Shown here: one piece after another, positions 8,191-17,199 of the stretch | Layout of the letters: every line of letters starts with the position of its first letter | How positions within the stretch are numbered: position 1 is the stretch's first letter | Assembly: GCF_025499465.1 (NCBI RefSeq) | Contig: NZ_JAIMCA010000002.1 | Span: forward strand, 558,001-622,000 | Length of the DNA stretch: 64,000 nucleotides | Source of the DNA: Allobosea sp. BH3 | GTDB taxonomy: Bacteria > Pseudomonadota > Alphaproteobacteria > Rhizobiales > Beijerinckiaceae | Direction of reading: 5' to 3' | Notes under the pieces: generated by a model | The model's database searches: none | What the model was told of the DNA's origin: nothing | The model's input: the letters and a program-made list of their open reading frames with translations, nothing else | Position numbers and translations under genes: made by a program

Positions 8191-8393
8191 CCGCCGCACT
8201 CCTTCAAAACCCACTTGCAAAGTCCACTTGCGAATCCACCCGCCCCCCGGCGAAGGGTCAAGTTGTCTTCCGCCGCCGCGCCGCCTAGACAACGATGGTG
8301 CCCGGCGCAGCCGCCTCATTCCTGAGCCACCAGAGTTAATGGTGGGTTGAGGAATTGAGGATGGTCGCCGCCGAACGACGGGAGGTGGCCGCC

Positions 8394-9389
8394 ATGTCGA
8401 AGAAAAAGCCTTTGGTGGTGGTGACGCGCAAGCTGCCCGCCGTGGTCGAAACCCGCATGCGCGAGCTGTTCGACGCGCGCCTCAATGTCGACGACACGCC
8501 AATGTCGCAGGCCGCGCTCGTCGAGGCGGTCAAGACCGCAGACGTGCTGGTGCCGACAATCACCGACAAGATCGACGCCGCCGTGATCGCCCAGGCCGGC
8601 GACCAGCTGCGCCTGATCGCGAATTTCGGCAATGGCGTCGACAATATCGACGTCGCCAGCGCCGTGCAGCGCGGCATCACCGTCACCAACACGCCGGGCG
8701 TGCTGACCAACGACACGGCCGACATGACGATGGCGCTGATCCTTGCCGTGGCGCGTCGGATCGCGGAAGGCGCGCGCGTCATCCCCGACGATGACTGGGC
8801 CGGCTGGTCGCCGACCTGGATGCTCGGCCGGCGCATCACCGGCAAGCGCCTCGGCATCGTCGGGATGGGGCGGATCGGCCAGGCGCTGGCGAAGCGCGCC
8901 GCCGCCTTCGGCCTCTCGATCCACTACCACAACCGCCGCCGGATCGATCCGCGCATCGAGGAGCAGCTCGACGCGACCTATTGGGATTCGCTCGATCAGA
9001 TGCTGGCCCGCATGGACGTCGTCTCGGTCAATTGCCCGCATACGCCGGCGACCTATCACCTGCTCTCGGCGCGCCGGCTCAAGCTGATGAAGCCGGACGC
9101 GATCCTGGTGAACACGGCGCGTGGCGAGATCGTCGACGAGACGGCGCTGGCCCGCATGCTGGAGGCCGGCGAGCTCGCCGGCGCCGGCCTCGACGTGTTC
9201 GAGAGCGAGCCTGCCGTCAATCCGCGGCTGCTCAAGCTCGCCCGCCAGCACAAGGTCGTGGTGTTGCCGCATATGGGCTCGGCCACCCATGAGGGCCGCG
9301 CCGACATGGGCGAGAAGGTCATCGTCAACATCCGGACCTTCATGGACGGCCACAAGCCGCCGGACCGCGTGCTGCCCAGCATGCTCTGA
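8394..9389 (+). CDS. D-2-hydroxyacid dehydrogenase (glyoxylate/hydroxypyruvate reductase type)
   Basis: A 331-residue NAD(P)-dependent dehydrogenase. Motifs are the Rossmann GIVGMGRIGQA, the substrate-binding NFGNGVDNID, the catalytic Arg in VNTARGEIVDE, the Glu in LDVFESEP, and the catalytic His in VLPHMGSAT. The overall pattern fits glyoxylate reductase/D-glycerate dehydrogenase; other D-2-hydroxyacids cannot be excluded. GGGAGG lies eight bases before the ATG at 8394, which fixes the start; the open frame begins earlier at 8355. It stands between the divergent SH3-like gene and a convergent HAD phosphatase gene. Confidence 0.88.
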   Translation: MSKKKPLVVVTRKLPAVVETRMRELFDARLNVDDTPMSQAALVEAVKTADVLVPTITDKIDAAVIAQAGDQLRLIANFGNGVDNIDVASAVQRGITVTNTPGVLTNDTADMTMALILAVARRIAEGARVIPDDDWAGWSPTWMLGRRITGKRLGIVGMGRIGQALAKRAAAFGLSIHYHNRRRIDPRIEEQLDATYWDSLDQMLARMDVVSVNCPHTPATYHLLSARRLKLMKPDAILVNTARGEIVDETALARMLEAGELAGAGLDVFESEPAVNPRLLKLARQHKVVVLPHMGSATHEGRADMGEKVIVNIRTFMDGHKPPDRVLPSML

Positions 9390-9401
9390 GCCTATCCGGC
9401 G

Positions 9402-10082
9402 TCAGAGGGCGCGCAGCCCCCAGAGCCGCGCCGCTTCGCCCGGCCATTCGGGATAGCCCTCGATCACCGTTGCGGCGCCGGCCGCCAGCAGACGTTCGCG
9501 TGTCGTGGCCTTGTCATGGGCCGTGCCGGTGAAGCCCGCCACCTGCATGCCGGCCGCGCGGGCGGCCTGCACGCCCGGAACCGAATCCTCCAGCACAAGG
9601 CAATTTTCCGGCGCGGCGCCCATCTGCGTGGCCGCGAAGAGGAAGACGTCCGGGGCCGGCTTGCCCCGCGCGACCTGCGAAGCCGAAAAGACATGCGGAT
9701 CGAACAGATCGAGAAGCCCGGCCAGGCCGAGATTGCGCCGCAGGGGCGCAAGGCTGGTCGAGGAGGCGACGCAGCGCCGCCCGGCGAGTTCGGACAATGC
9801 CTCATGCACGCCCGGCAGGGCGCGGGCCTCGCTTTCGAGCCGGGCCGCGACACCGTCCTCGATGCGGTCCTCGAGATCCGGCGGAAGCGGGCGGCCGAGC
9901 GCGGCCTCGATCACCTTGAGGCCGTCGGAAAGCGGGATGCCTACGAGATTCGCGTGATAGTCAGCGAGCGTCCACTGCGTCAGACCGAGACCCTGGCAGA
10001 GCAGCAGGCTGACCTCGCCATAGAGCGTCTCGGTGTCGAGAAGCGTGCCGTCGCAATCGTAGATGACGAGATCGAACGACAT
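9402..10082 (-). CDS. HAD-superfamily phosphatase (beta-phosphoglucomutase/Gph-like)
   Basis: A 226-residue hydrolase of the HAD superfamily. The nucleophile motif is IYDCDGTLLDTE (Asp8, Asp10), motif II is the Ser in VASSTSL, the Lys is in ARGKPAPDVF and motif IV is LVLEDSVPGVQAA. The cap domain between residues 15 and 85 is helical (type C1). Relatives dephosphorylate small sugar phosphates or phosphoglycolate; the substrate here is unknown. It follows the NDUFA9-like gene on the same strand after 21 bases, so the two are probably one transcript. Confidence 0.85.
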   Translation of the reverse strand: MSFDLVIYDCDGTLLDTETLYGEVSLLLCQGLGLTQWTLADYHANLVGIPLSDGLKVIEAALGRPLPPDLEDRIEDGVAARLESEARALPGVHEALSELAGRRCVASSTSLAPLRRNLGLAGLLDLFDPHVFSASQVARGKPAPDVFLFAATQMGAAPENCLVLEDSVPGVQAARAAGMQVAGFTGTAHDKATTRERLLAAGAATVIEGYPEWPGEAARLWGLRAL

Positions 10083-10103
10083 CGGCGGGCTCCCGCCCGA
10101 GGT

Positions 10104-11108
10104 TCAGTTCGCGCGGGCCGTATCGAACTGTCCGGTCTTGCGGAAGCGCCAGAGATAGGACGACACCACCGCCTCGACCGAGGTCGGCGCGATGCCGAGC
10201 CCGGCGAAATCGCGCCCTTCCGACGTCGCCTGCGCGGAGACGACATTGTCGCTCTGGAGCAGGATCGCCTGGTCGCTCGTGATCACGAGTTCATCCGGGA
10301 TCAGGCCGAGTGTCAGCGTGTCGACGACCTCGAGCACGCGCCCGACGATCTTGGCCAATGCGAAGGGCATGGGCACGAGCAGCGGCTTGCGCCCGGTGAC
10401 CTTGCAGATGTCCTCGACGATCTTGCGCAGGCTGAGCACCTCGGGGCCGCCGAGCTCATAAGTGCGGCCGCCCGGAACCGAGCCGTCGACCGCGCGCGCC
10501 ACCGCCTCGGCGACATCGCCGACGAAGGCCGGCTGGAACTTCGTCGCGCCATCGCCGACCAGCGGCAGCACGGGCAGCATCCGCGCCATGGAGGCGAAGC
10601 GGTTGAAGAAGCTGTCCTCGGGGCCGAACATCACGGAAGGCCGCAGCAGCACCGCGCCGGGCACCGAGGCGAGCACGGCAGCCTCGCCTTCCGCCTTGCT
10701 GCGGGCATAGCCCGAGCGCGACCCGGCATCGGCGCCGAGCGCCGAGACATGCACGAGACGCTCGATCCCGGCTGCGGCGCAGGCCTGGGCCACGGCGCGC
10801 GCGCCATTGGCCTGAACGGACGAGAAGCTCTGCCGTCCGCCCTGCTGCATGATGCCGACGAGATTAACGACCGCATCGGCGCCCTTGACCGCCGCTGCGA
10901 CCGAGGCCGGATAGCGCAGATTGGCCTGCACGGCGTGGATCTGCCCGACGATGCCGAGCGGCTGCAGGAAGCCGGCGAGGTCGGGACGGCGCACGGCGAC
11001 ACGGACCCGATAGCCGCGCTTGACGAGCGCGCGCACGACATGGCGGCCGACGAAGCCGGAGCCACCGAATACCGTGACGAGTTGCTGGGCCGGGGCACGA
11101 GTAGCCAT
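10104..11108 (-). CDS. NAD(P)-binding protein, complex I NDUFA9-subunit family
   Basis: A 334-residue atypical short-chain dehydrogenase. VFGGSGFVGRHVVRAL is the nucleotide-binding motif, and LVGIMQQGGRQSF and HVSALGADAGSRSGYARSK (Ser, Tyr-x3-Lys region) are typical of the NDUFA9-like reductase group. Bacterial relatives are thought to act on quinones or to help complex I, but this is not established for free-standing copies. No nuo genes are near. It is followed by a HAD phosphatase. Upstream, at 11140-11164, is a probable degenerate copy of a dispersed repeat. Confidence 0.85.
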   Translation of the reverse strand: MATRAPAQQLVTVFGGSGFVGRHVVRALVKRGYRVRVAVRRPDLAGFLQPLGIVGQIHAVQANLRYPASVAAAVKGADAVVNLVGIMQQGGRQSFSSVQANGARAVAQACAAAGIERLVHVSALGADAGSRSGYARSKAEGEAAVLASVPGAVLLRPSVMFGPEDSFFNRFASMARMLPVLPLVGDGATKFQPAFVGDVAEAVARAVDGSVPGGRTYELGGPEVLSLRKIVEDICKVTGRKPLLVPMPFALAKIVGRVLEVVDTLTLGLIPDELVITSDQAILLQSDNVVSAQATSEGRDFAGLGIAPTSVEAVVSSYLWRFRKTGQFDTARAN

Positions 11109-11139
11109 CGCGAAGGCTCCTTAGAATCCTTCTGCCCTC

Positions 11140-11164
11140 CTAGATCATGTTCGGCGAAAGTGGA
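11140..11164. repeat. Probable degenerate copy of a dispersed repeat
   Basis: CTAGATCATGTTCGGCGAAAGTGG resembles the minus-strand read of the element ending near 55365 (CTAGAGCATTTTCGAGCGAAGTGG), with a few substitutions and single-base gaps. Only this short core can be aligned by eye. Confidence 0.35.
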
Positions 11165-11310
11165 AATCCCTTTTGCGCGCAGGCGGCTTGACGGGTTGGC
11201 GCATCGCGCTGCGCCGCATTCACGGACCGGTATCCCTGCGCCGCGACGCGAGCTGCGGGCGCCGCTTCCACAGGCTGCGGAGGTGTCGACACATTTCTCG
11301 GGCCAGCCCG

Positions 11311-11339
11311 TTGACAGGACCTCTGCGCCCCCGTAAACG
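11311..11339 (+). promoter_or_regulatory. Sigma-70-type promoter of tRNA-Leu
   Basis: A consensus -35 box TTGACA at 11311-11316, a 17-base spacer and a -10-like TAAACG at 11334-11339. Transcription would begin near 11346, a few bases before the mature tRNA 5' end at 11350. Confidence 0.7.
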
Positions 11340-11349
11340 AGCCGCCGTT

Positions 11350-11436
11350 GCCCAGGTGGCGGAATTGGTAGACGCACCAGCTTCAGGTGCTGGCGCTCGC
11401 AAGGGCGTGGAGGTTCGAGTCCTCTCCTGGGCACCA
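11350..11436 (+). tRNA. tRNA-Leu(CAG)
   Basis: The acceptor arms GCCCAGG and CCTGGGC pair perfectly and an encoded CCA follows the discriminator A. The anticodon stem CCAGC/GCTGG encloses the loop TTCAGGT, giving anticodon CAG. The long variable arm (CGCTCGCAAGGGCGT) marks a class II tRNA, as expected for leucine. The T-arm is GGAGG-TTCGAGT-CCTCT. Confidence 0.97.
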
Positions 11437-11462
11437 CTCTTTTTCCTCAGCAGGAGAAAGAG
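11437..11462 (+). terminator. Hairpin directly after tRNA-Leu
   Basis: CTCTTTTTCC and GGAGAAAGAG pair over 10 bp (one G-T wobble) around a 6-base loop, starting at the base after the CCA. No clear U-run follows, so it may be a weak terminator or a processing signal. Confidence 0.5.
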
Positions 11463-11904
11463 CTAAGCATCGATAACGGGTTAGGTGGTATCCGCTTTCA
11501 CTCTGCGGTTTCACATCATGCCCCTTCAGATGCCTCATCCCTACGCTACCAAGTCGGGATTATAATACCTGAACGCGAGGGTGCCGGTTTCAGGGCCCGG
11601 GATGGCTTCACCTGCTCAATCCCCGGGGGGCCCGACACTGGGTTCCGGCGTTTTCATTCTCGGACACTACCGTGATCCGTGCTTCGCCGCCTCCTCGATG
11701 AAGGAGCCCGGATGGCCCATTGCCGACTGTGGCGACGTCTGATTATAGGCAGGCTGATCACGCTGTGCCTGGCCACGGGTGCTGGCAACGAGCCGCCTCG
11801 GCTCGTTTGGCGCGGGCCACATTGCACAACGTGATCGAAATTCCTGTCGTGGCTCGGCGAGCGACCTCGCGAGCTGACCTGCTCAACATACTTCGGGTAT
11901 TTCA
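11463..11904. other. Intergenic region after tRNA-Leu, no gene found
   Basis: About 440 bases of visibly lower GC than the neighbouring genes. Open frames here are short and have no recognisable protein. I see no integrase remnant and no repeat of the tRNA 3' end, so nothing proves an integration event. Confidence 0.5.
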
Positions 11905-12963
11905 GTGGTCGATATTTCAAAGTCTGTCCGTGCGGCTTTCGTTGGCACGGGCTGGTGGGGCTCCGAGCTGGCCGAGGCCGCCAACCGTACCGATGGACAC
12001 CTCGAGGTCGTGCTCGGATGTGGGCTCGATAATGAGGAACGGGCGCGCTTTGGCAGGCGGTTTGGTTGCGCCGTGACACATGATTTCGCCGAGGTTCTGT
12101 CTGATAAGGCGGTCGAAGCGATTGTTCTGGCCACGCCGCACTCGATGCACGTCGATCAGATCGTCGCCGCGGCGGGCGCCGGCAAGCATGTCCTCGTCGA
12201 AAAGCCGCTCAGCACGACCTTGGTCGAGGCGTTGAGAGCTGTCGAGGCCGCCCGATCCGGCTCGATCGTTCTGGCTGTAGGCCACAATCGCAGGCTGCTG
12301 GCTCAGGTCGACATGCTGAAGCGGCTCGTCGAGAGCGGTACGCTGGGTCGCCTGCTTCATGTTGAGGCCAATTTTTCGACGGCGGAAGCAATGGCGTTTT
12401 CGCCGGGCCATTGGCGGACGTCACCCGAAGAGTGCCCCGGCGGCGCAATGACGGTGCTAGGCGTGCACGTCATCGATTGGCTTCACCATCTGTTCGGGCC
12501 GATCAGCGAGGTGGCGGCTCATTTCGCGCACCGGGGCACGCCGGTGCCGATGGACGATGTCTCGACGGCGCGCCTGGCCTTTTCGAATGGTCTCTCGGCC
12601 AGCTTGGTCTGCCTCTACAGCGCGCCCTACACCAACCGCTTTGTCGTTCACGGCTCAGAAGCGACGGTATCGGTGGTCGGGATCAGGCCTGACAGCAAGA
12701 CGGATCGACCGAGTTTCACCATCGTTCATCGGTCAGGCGAGATAGAGAACCGCCCCATACCCTTCATCGACACCTTGGCGCTTCAGCTTGAACGGTTCGC
12801 CCATGCCATCCGCGGCACCGGGGCTCCCGCCGTGAGCGGCACGGAGGGCGCATGCAATGTCGCGGTGCTGGACGCCATTGTCGGCTCCGCCCGGGCCGGA
12901 GGCAGGACTCAGTGCGTGGACTATGGTCCCCTCCGAGCGGAGAACGCGACCATCATTCGCTGA
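11905..12963 (+). CDS. Gfo/Idh/MocA-family oxidoreductase
   Basis: A 352-residue NAD(P)-dependent oxidoreductase. The N-terminal Rossmann motif is AAFVGTGWWGSELAEAA, followed by VLATPHSMHVDQI and the family signature VEKPLSTT with its catalytic lysine. The C-terminal half is the usual beta-sheet domain (GGAMTVLGVHVIDWLHHLFG, with a conserved His-Asp pair). Members oxidise or reduce sugars, inositols or biliverdin; the substrate here cannot be told. The start is a GTG at 11905 without an obvious ribosome-binding site. It stands alone after the tRNA region, and there is no sugar transporter beside it. Confidence 0.85.
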   Translation: MVDISKSVRAAFVGTGWWGSELAEAANRTDGHLEVVLGCGLDNEERARFGRRFGCAVTHDFAEVLSDKAVEAIVLATPHSMHVDQIVAAAGAGKHVLVEKPLSTTLVEALRAVEAARSGSIVLAVGHNRRLLAQVDMLKRLVESGTLGRLLHVEANFSTAEAMAFSPGHWRTSPEECPGGAMTVLGVHVIDWLHHLFGPISEVAAHFAHRGTPVPMDDVSTARLAFSNGLSASLVCLYSAPYTNRFVVHGSEATVSVVGIRPDSKTDRPSFTIVHRSGEIENRPIPFIDTLALQLERFAHAIRGTGAPAVSGTEGACNVAVLDAIVGSARAGGRTQCVDYGPLRAENATIIR

Positions 12964-13049
12964 AGCCGAGAGCGGATTGAATCGCGGGGATAGGTCAGCG
13001 ATCCAGCCCCGATAACCTGGGTGTGCATCACACGACAAAGGCGCACCCG

Positions 13050-14030
13050 TCAGAGCGACGGCGCGCCGCCAGTGGCGACGCCCCCGCGAACAGGCTCTGT
13101 CTCCGCCGTGGTGCCGTGATCAGCCGAGCAGGCCTCGTGCAGGGCCGAGAGCAGGCGCTTGACCGGACGCGACTGTTGCGCGCCAGCCTTGAACACGGCG
13201 GCGACGCTCGACTGATAACCACTCGTCGCGCCGAGCAATCGCCTCAGCTTGCCCTGACGCTCGAACGGAGCAGCGTAATGCTGCGGCAGGTAACCCAGGA
13301 AACGCCCGCTCATCAGCAGGATCGCCACGGCCTCGACCTGCCAGGCGGTCGCTCCCGTCTTGGCGGGTGCGGCAAAACCCTCGAGTTCCCGGCCGTCGAC
13401 ATAGCCGTGCTCCACGAAAGCATACCTTGCCAGTTCGCGTTCATCCGGCTCGTTATCGCGCTCGAAAAGCGGGTGCATGCGGCCGCAATAGAGATACATC
13501 CGCTCGGCGTAGAGCGTCCGGTACTCCAGCCCGGGCCATTTTCTGTAGAGCGGCACCAGCCCGATATCGAGTCGGCCCTCGAGAACGCGCTGCTGCAGAC
13601 TGTCGGGGTCGAGCACGGCGAGCCTCAGATGAAGGTCCGCGCCCTGCAGGCTCTGCAAGGCCGCGACCAGGGGGCAGCTCGGATCCGAAATCGTGTTGTC
13701 GATGATCCCGATGCGCAGCTCGCCGCGTTGCCCGCCTCGGACCTGATCCGCTTCGCGCTGGAACTGCTCGATCCCTGAAAACAGCTCGGCCGCGGCTTTG
13801 TAGATGATCTCGCCCTGTGGCGTCAGCTCGAACTGCCGCGGCCCGCGCTGGCAGAGCCGCGCGCCGAAGCGCGCCTCCAGATCGGAGAGCTGCTTGCTGA
13901 TCGTCGGCAGGCTGACATCGAGCGCTGCCTGCGCGGCCTTCAGACCGCCCTCTTCCACGATTGTCTTGAAGACCCGCAGCAAACGGAGGTCGAAGTCGGT
14001 GACCGGCGTGGTTCCGGTGGGCGTGCTCAA
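13050..14030 (-). CDS. LysR-family transcriptional regulator
   Basis: A 326-residue LysR regulator with an N-terminal winged helix (DFDLRLLRVFKTIVEEGGLKAA, then SLPTISKQLSDLEARFGARL) and a C-terminal periplasmic-binding-like effector domain. The start is a TTG at 14030 with AGGA six bases upstream. It diverges from the ureohydrolase gene at 14180 across 149 bases, the classical place for a regulator of the adjacent operon, so it probably controls the ureohydrolase and transporter genes in response to their substrate. Confidence 0.88.
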   Translation of the reverse strand: MSTPTGTTPVTDFDLRLLRVFKTIVEEGGLKAAQAALDVSLPTISKQLSDLEARFGARLCQRGPRQFELTPQGEIIYKAAAELFSGIEQFQREADQVRGGQRGELRIGIIDNTISDPSCPLVAALQSLQGADLHLRLAVLDPDSLQQRVLEGRLDIGLVPLYRKWPGLEYRTLYAERMYLYCGRMHPLFERDNEPDERELARYAFVEHGYVDGRELEGFAAPAKTGATAWQVEAVAILLMSGRFLGYLPQHYAAPFERQGKLRRLLGATSGYQSSVAAVFKAGAQQSRPVKRLLSALHEACSADHGTTAETEPVRGGVATGGAPSL

Positions 14031-14179
14031 GTTAGGTCCTCACGAAAGTTCAGTTTCCACGCCGGCACTCGTCAGAGCCAATGCCAGCAGCGAACATCGG
14101 CCGGAAATGCAGGCAATCGGCGTGCCACGCTTCGCACTGGGCCGTGCGCATGCCGGCAAGTTGATCGAAAGAGGCTCAC

Positions 14180-15247
14180 GTGAGTGCATCGGGCGAACTG
14201 GAGCGGCTGCGCGCGAAATATGGAACCGCCGGAGGCGGCGACATCCATGATGCCGCATTTCGCCGCGTTGCCGAGAGTCAATTCCAGGGCGACCGGCGAA
14301 AGCTGCCTTATTCGGACGTCGCGACCTTCATGGGCTTGCCCTATCTGCCGAACGGTCCAGCCGCGGACGGGTTTGCGGAGCTCGACATCGCCGTGCTCGG
14401 CGTGCCGATGGATCTCGGTGTCACCAACCGCGCGGGCTGCCGCCTCGGCCCGCGTGCCGTGCGCCAGATCGAGCGGATCGGCCCGTTCGAGCATGGGCTG
14501 GGGATCGCGCCCGCGACTATGGTCAAGGCGGCGGATATCGGCGACGTGCCGTTCCGCAGCCGCTTCGATCTCGAAAGCTGCCATGCCGATATCGAGGCGC
14601 ATGTGCGCACGATCGTGAAGGCCGGAGTCGTGCCTCTCTCGGTCGGGGGCGATCATTCGATCTCGCAGTCGATCCTCCGCGCCGTCGGCGACAAGCGGCC
14701 GGTGGGCATGATCCATATCGACGCGCATTGCGACACCAGCGGCCCCTATGAGGGCTCGCGCTTCCACCATGGCGGCCCCTTCCGGCAGGCCGTGCTGGAC
14801 GGCGTGCTCGATCCGCGCCGCACCGTGCAGATCGGCATCCGTGGCGGAGCGGAGTATCTCTGGGAGTTCTCGCGCGATTCCGGCATGACCGTGATCCATG
14901 CCGATGATTTCGGGCGCATGGGCGTCGAGGCGGTCATCGCCGAGGCCCGCAAGGTCGTCGGCGACGGCCCAACCTATCTCTCCTTCGACGTCGACAGTCT
15001 GGATCCGGCCTTCGCGCCGGGGACCGGCACCCCCGAAGTCGGCGGGCTGACCACGCTGCAGGCCCTGATGCTCCTGCGCGGGCTCGGTGGAATCGATTTC
15101 GTCGGCGGCGACGTCGTCGAGGTGGCCCCGCAATACGACGCGACGACCAATACGGCGCAAGCCGGCGCGCAGATGCTGTTCACGATCTTCACCCTGCTCG
15201 CGCTGGCCGTGGATGCCCGGCGCGGCGCAGTGCCGGCGAAGGGCTGA
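14180..15247 (+). CDS. Ureohydrolase (agmatinase/guanidino-acid hydrolase family), complete metal site
   Basis: A 355-residue arginase-superfamily enzyme that would hydrolyse a guanidino group to urea and an amine. All metal ligands are present: His159 in GGDHSIS, Asp181, His183 and Asp185 in HIDAHCDT, and Asp270 and Asp272 in SFDVDSLDPAFAPG; the family Glu (TPEVGG, residue 286) is also there. The N-terminal extension of about 65 residues with ATFMGLPYLP resembles guanidinobutyrase, guanidinopropionase and related enzymes rather than arginase. The start is a GTG. It is the first gene of an operon with an MBL-fold hydrolase and a polyamine-type ABC importer. A second, degenerate paralogue lies at 21878-22783. 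Confidence 0.9.
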   Translation: MSASGELERLRAKYGTAGGGDIHDAAFRRVAESQFQGDRRKLPYSDVATFMGLPYLPNGPAADGFAELDIAVLGVPMDLGVTNRAGCRLGPRAVRQIERIGPFEHGLGIAPATMVKAADIGDVPFRSRFDLESCHADIEAHVRTIVKAGVVPLSVGGDHSISQSILRAVGDKRPVGMIHIDAHCDTSGPYEGSRFHHGGPFRQAVLDGVLDPRRTVQIGIRGGAEYLWEFSRDSGMTVIHADDFGRMGVEAVIAEARKVVGDGPTYLSFDVDSLDPAFAPGTGTPEVGGLTTLQALMLLRGLGGIDFVGGDVVEVAPQYDATTNTAQAGAQMLFTIFTLLALAVDARRGAVPAKG

Positions 15248-15250
15248 GCC

Positions 15251-16036
15251 GTGGAGCTGCCCGTCGCGCTCTCCTGGTTCGCGGTCACCCGGCTGCGGCC
15301 CGATCTCTACCGGATCACCGAGCCGTGCTGCCACAGGATGGTGCGTGCGAACTGCTTCCTGCTCCTCGGCTCCGAGAGAGACCTCCTGATCGATACCGGT
15401 ATGGGCGTCGCGCCGCTGAGGCCGATCGTCGCCAGCCTGTCGTCTCGGCCGTTGAGCGTGTTCACGACGCATGCCCATGCCGACCACATCGGCGGCCATC
15501 CGGAGTTCGCCGATCTCGACATCTTCGTCCATCCGCTCGAAGCCGACGAACTGCGCCGGCCCGGCGTACGCGGACTGCGCTTTCCGAAGCGCGCTCCGGA
15601 GCAGATCGAGAGCCTGCGCCGCGCCGGCATCGAGCTGACCGAGTTCATGGTCGATGCCGTGCCCTATCCCGACTACGACATTGAAGGCTACGGGCGCGAT
15701 CCTGTCGAGCCGACGCGCCTCGTCGACGAGGGCGACGTCGTCGATCTCGGCGACCGGCGCCTCGAGGTTCTGCATGTGCCCGGCCATTCGCCGGGAAGCA
15801 TCGCACTCTGGGAGGAAGCGACGGGCTCCCTGTTCACGGGCGATGCGCTCTATGACGGCGTCATCGTCGATACCGGCCCCGGCGCCAGCATCTCCGCCTA
15901 TCTGCCGACGATGGAGCGGCTGAAGCGGCTTCCTGTCACGGAGGTGTTCGGTGGACACAACGATACGATGACACGCAGCCGCATGATCACGGTGATCGAG
16001 CGTTACATGGCGTCCCGCTCGGGGAGAGGGAGATGA
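15251..16036 (+). CDS. Metallo-beta-lactamase-fold hydrolase
   Basis: A 261-residue MBL-superfamily protein with the metal motif THAHADHIGGH (His74, His76, Asp78, His79), the further ligand histidine in HVPGHSPGS, the bridging Asp in LFTGDALYDG and the last His in FGGHNDTM. It lacks a signal peptide, so it acts in the cytoplasm. Superfamily members hydrolyse thioesters, lactones, phosphodiesters or amides. It starts with GTG three bases after the ureohydrolase stop, so the two are translated together and may act in one pathway. The substrate is unknown. Confidence 0.88.
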   Translation: MELPVALSWFAVTRLRPDLYRITEPCCHRMVRANCFLLLGSERDLLIDTGMGVAPLRPIVASLSSRPLSVFTTHAHADHIGGHPEFADLDIFVHPLEADELRRPGVRGLRFPKRAPEQIESLRRAGIELTEFMVDAVPYPDYDIEGYGRDPVEPTRLVDEGDVVDLGDRRLEVLHVPGHSPGSIALWEEATGSLFTGDALYDGVIVDTGPGASISAYLPTMERLKRLPVTEVFGGHNDTMTRSRMITVIERYMASRSGRGR

Positions 16037-16110
16037 GGCAACTTCTCCAGGACCGATCCCTGCGCCATCTTCCGCGCACCAGCCATTCTTCCTTTGGGTA
16101 GTCCAGCAGC

Positions 16111-17199
16111 ATGTCCGCATCCATCACGCTCGAGAACGTCACGAAGGCCTATGGCAGCCACCTGGCTTCCGACGACGTTTCGCTCGAAATCGGCGCCGGA
16201 CGGTTCGTGACGCTGCTGGGACCTTCAGGCTCCGGCAAGACGACGCTGTTGATGATGATCGCGGGCTTCGTGCGCCCGACCAAGGGACGCATCCTTGCCG
16301 GCGGGCGCGACATCACGAACGAGCCGCCGGAGCGCCGCGAGTTCGGCATGGTCTTCCAGGGCTATGCGCTGTTCCCCAACATGACGGTGGCCGAGAACCT
16401 GGCCTTTCCGCTGAAGCTGAGGGGCGTCGCGCGCGACGCCGTCGAGAAGGAGGTCCGGCGGATGCTCGACGTCGTGCACCTGCCGGGGCTCGGCGGGCGC
16501 TACCCGCGCGAGCTCTCTGGCGGGCAGCAGCAGCGCGTCGCGCTGGCCCGCGCGCTGATCTTCAACCCCAAGGTGCTGCTGCTCGATGAGTCTTTGAGCG
16601 CGCTCGACAAGAAGCTGCGCGCCGGGCTCCAGGAGGAGCTGCGCGATCTCCACGCCCGGCTCGGGACGACCTTCGTGTTCGTAACGCACGACCAGGAAGA
16701 GGCGCTCTCGATGTCGGACGAGATCGTCATCGTCAATCGGGGCCGCATCGTCCAGAGGGGCGCTCCGAAGGCGCTCTACGACAAGCCCGACACGCGCTTC
16801 GTCGCGGATTTCCTCGGCCGCGCCAACTTCATCGAAGGCGCCGTCTCGTCCCTGTCGGGCCGCGAGATTTCCTACGGCGCCGGCGGGCTCTCGCTTCGCC
16901 ACGCCCTCCCGGTGGATGGCGCAGCCCCGCAGCCGCACCAGCCGATCCTGCTTGGCCTGCGCCCCGAAAAGCTGCGGCTAGCGAGCGAGGCCCCCGGTGG
17001 GACAGCGAACGCAGTCCCGGCCGAGATCACGCTCGTGACCTATGAAGGGGCGGACTACCACATTCGCGCCACGACGCCGCTCGGCTCGATGCAGGCGGTC
17101 GTCGCGTCCACCGGTGGGGGCGCCAGCCCCGCTCGTGGAGACAAGGTCTGGCTGTCCTGGGATCAGGACGCAGCGGTGGTGCTTCGCGATGACCGCTGA
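16111..17199 (+). CDS. ABC transporter ATP-binding protein, spermidine/putrescine type (PotA-like)
   Basis: A 362-residue ATPase: Walker A GPSGSGKTT, Q-loop MVFQGYALFPNMTV, signature LSGGQQQR, Walker B LLLDESLSALD (Ser where most relatives have Pro), and H-loop VTHDQEEAL. A C-terminal TOBE domain (about residues 275-355) is typical of the PotA/FbpC/MalK group. It is the first of four transporter genes (ATPase, two permeases, binding protein). The class imports polyamines, amines or other small cationic solutes, which fits the guanidino-type enzymes around it, but the substrate is inferred only. Confidence 0.92.
   Translation: MSASITLENVTKAYGSHLASDDVSLEIGAGRFVTLLGPSGSGKTTLLMMIAGFVRPTKGRILAGGRDITNEPPERREFGMVFQGYALFPNMTVAENLAFPLKLRGVARDAVEKEVRRMLDVVHLPGLGGRYPRELSGGQQQRVALARALIFNPKVLLLDESLSALDKKLRAGLQEELRDLHARLGTTFVFVTHDQEEALSMSDEIVIVNRGRIVQRGAPKALYDKPDTRFVADFLGRANFIEGAVSSLSGREISYGAGGLSLRHALPVDGAAPQPHQPILLGLRPEKLRLASEAPGGTANAVPAEITLVTYEGADYHIRATTPLGSMQAVVASTGGGASPARGDKVWLSWDQDAAVVLRDDR

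Noticed and set aside
11350-11904. Integrative element at tRNA-Leu
   Set aside because: No integrase, no duplicated tRNA 3' end and no mobility gene within the window.
14031-14179. Guanidine riboswitch upstream of the ureohydrolase
   Set aside because: I looked for paired hairpins with ACGR-type loops and found none; the gap fits an ordinary LysR promoter.
14072-16120. A 682-codon open frame on the minus strand over the ureohydrolase and MBL genes
   Set aside because: Shadow of two plus-strand genes whose catalytic motifs are intact.
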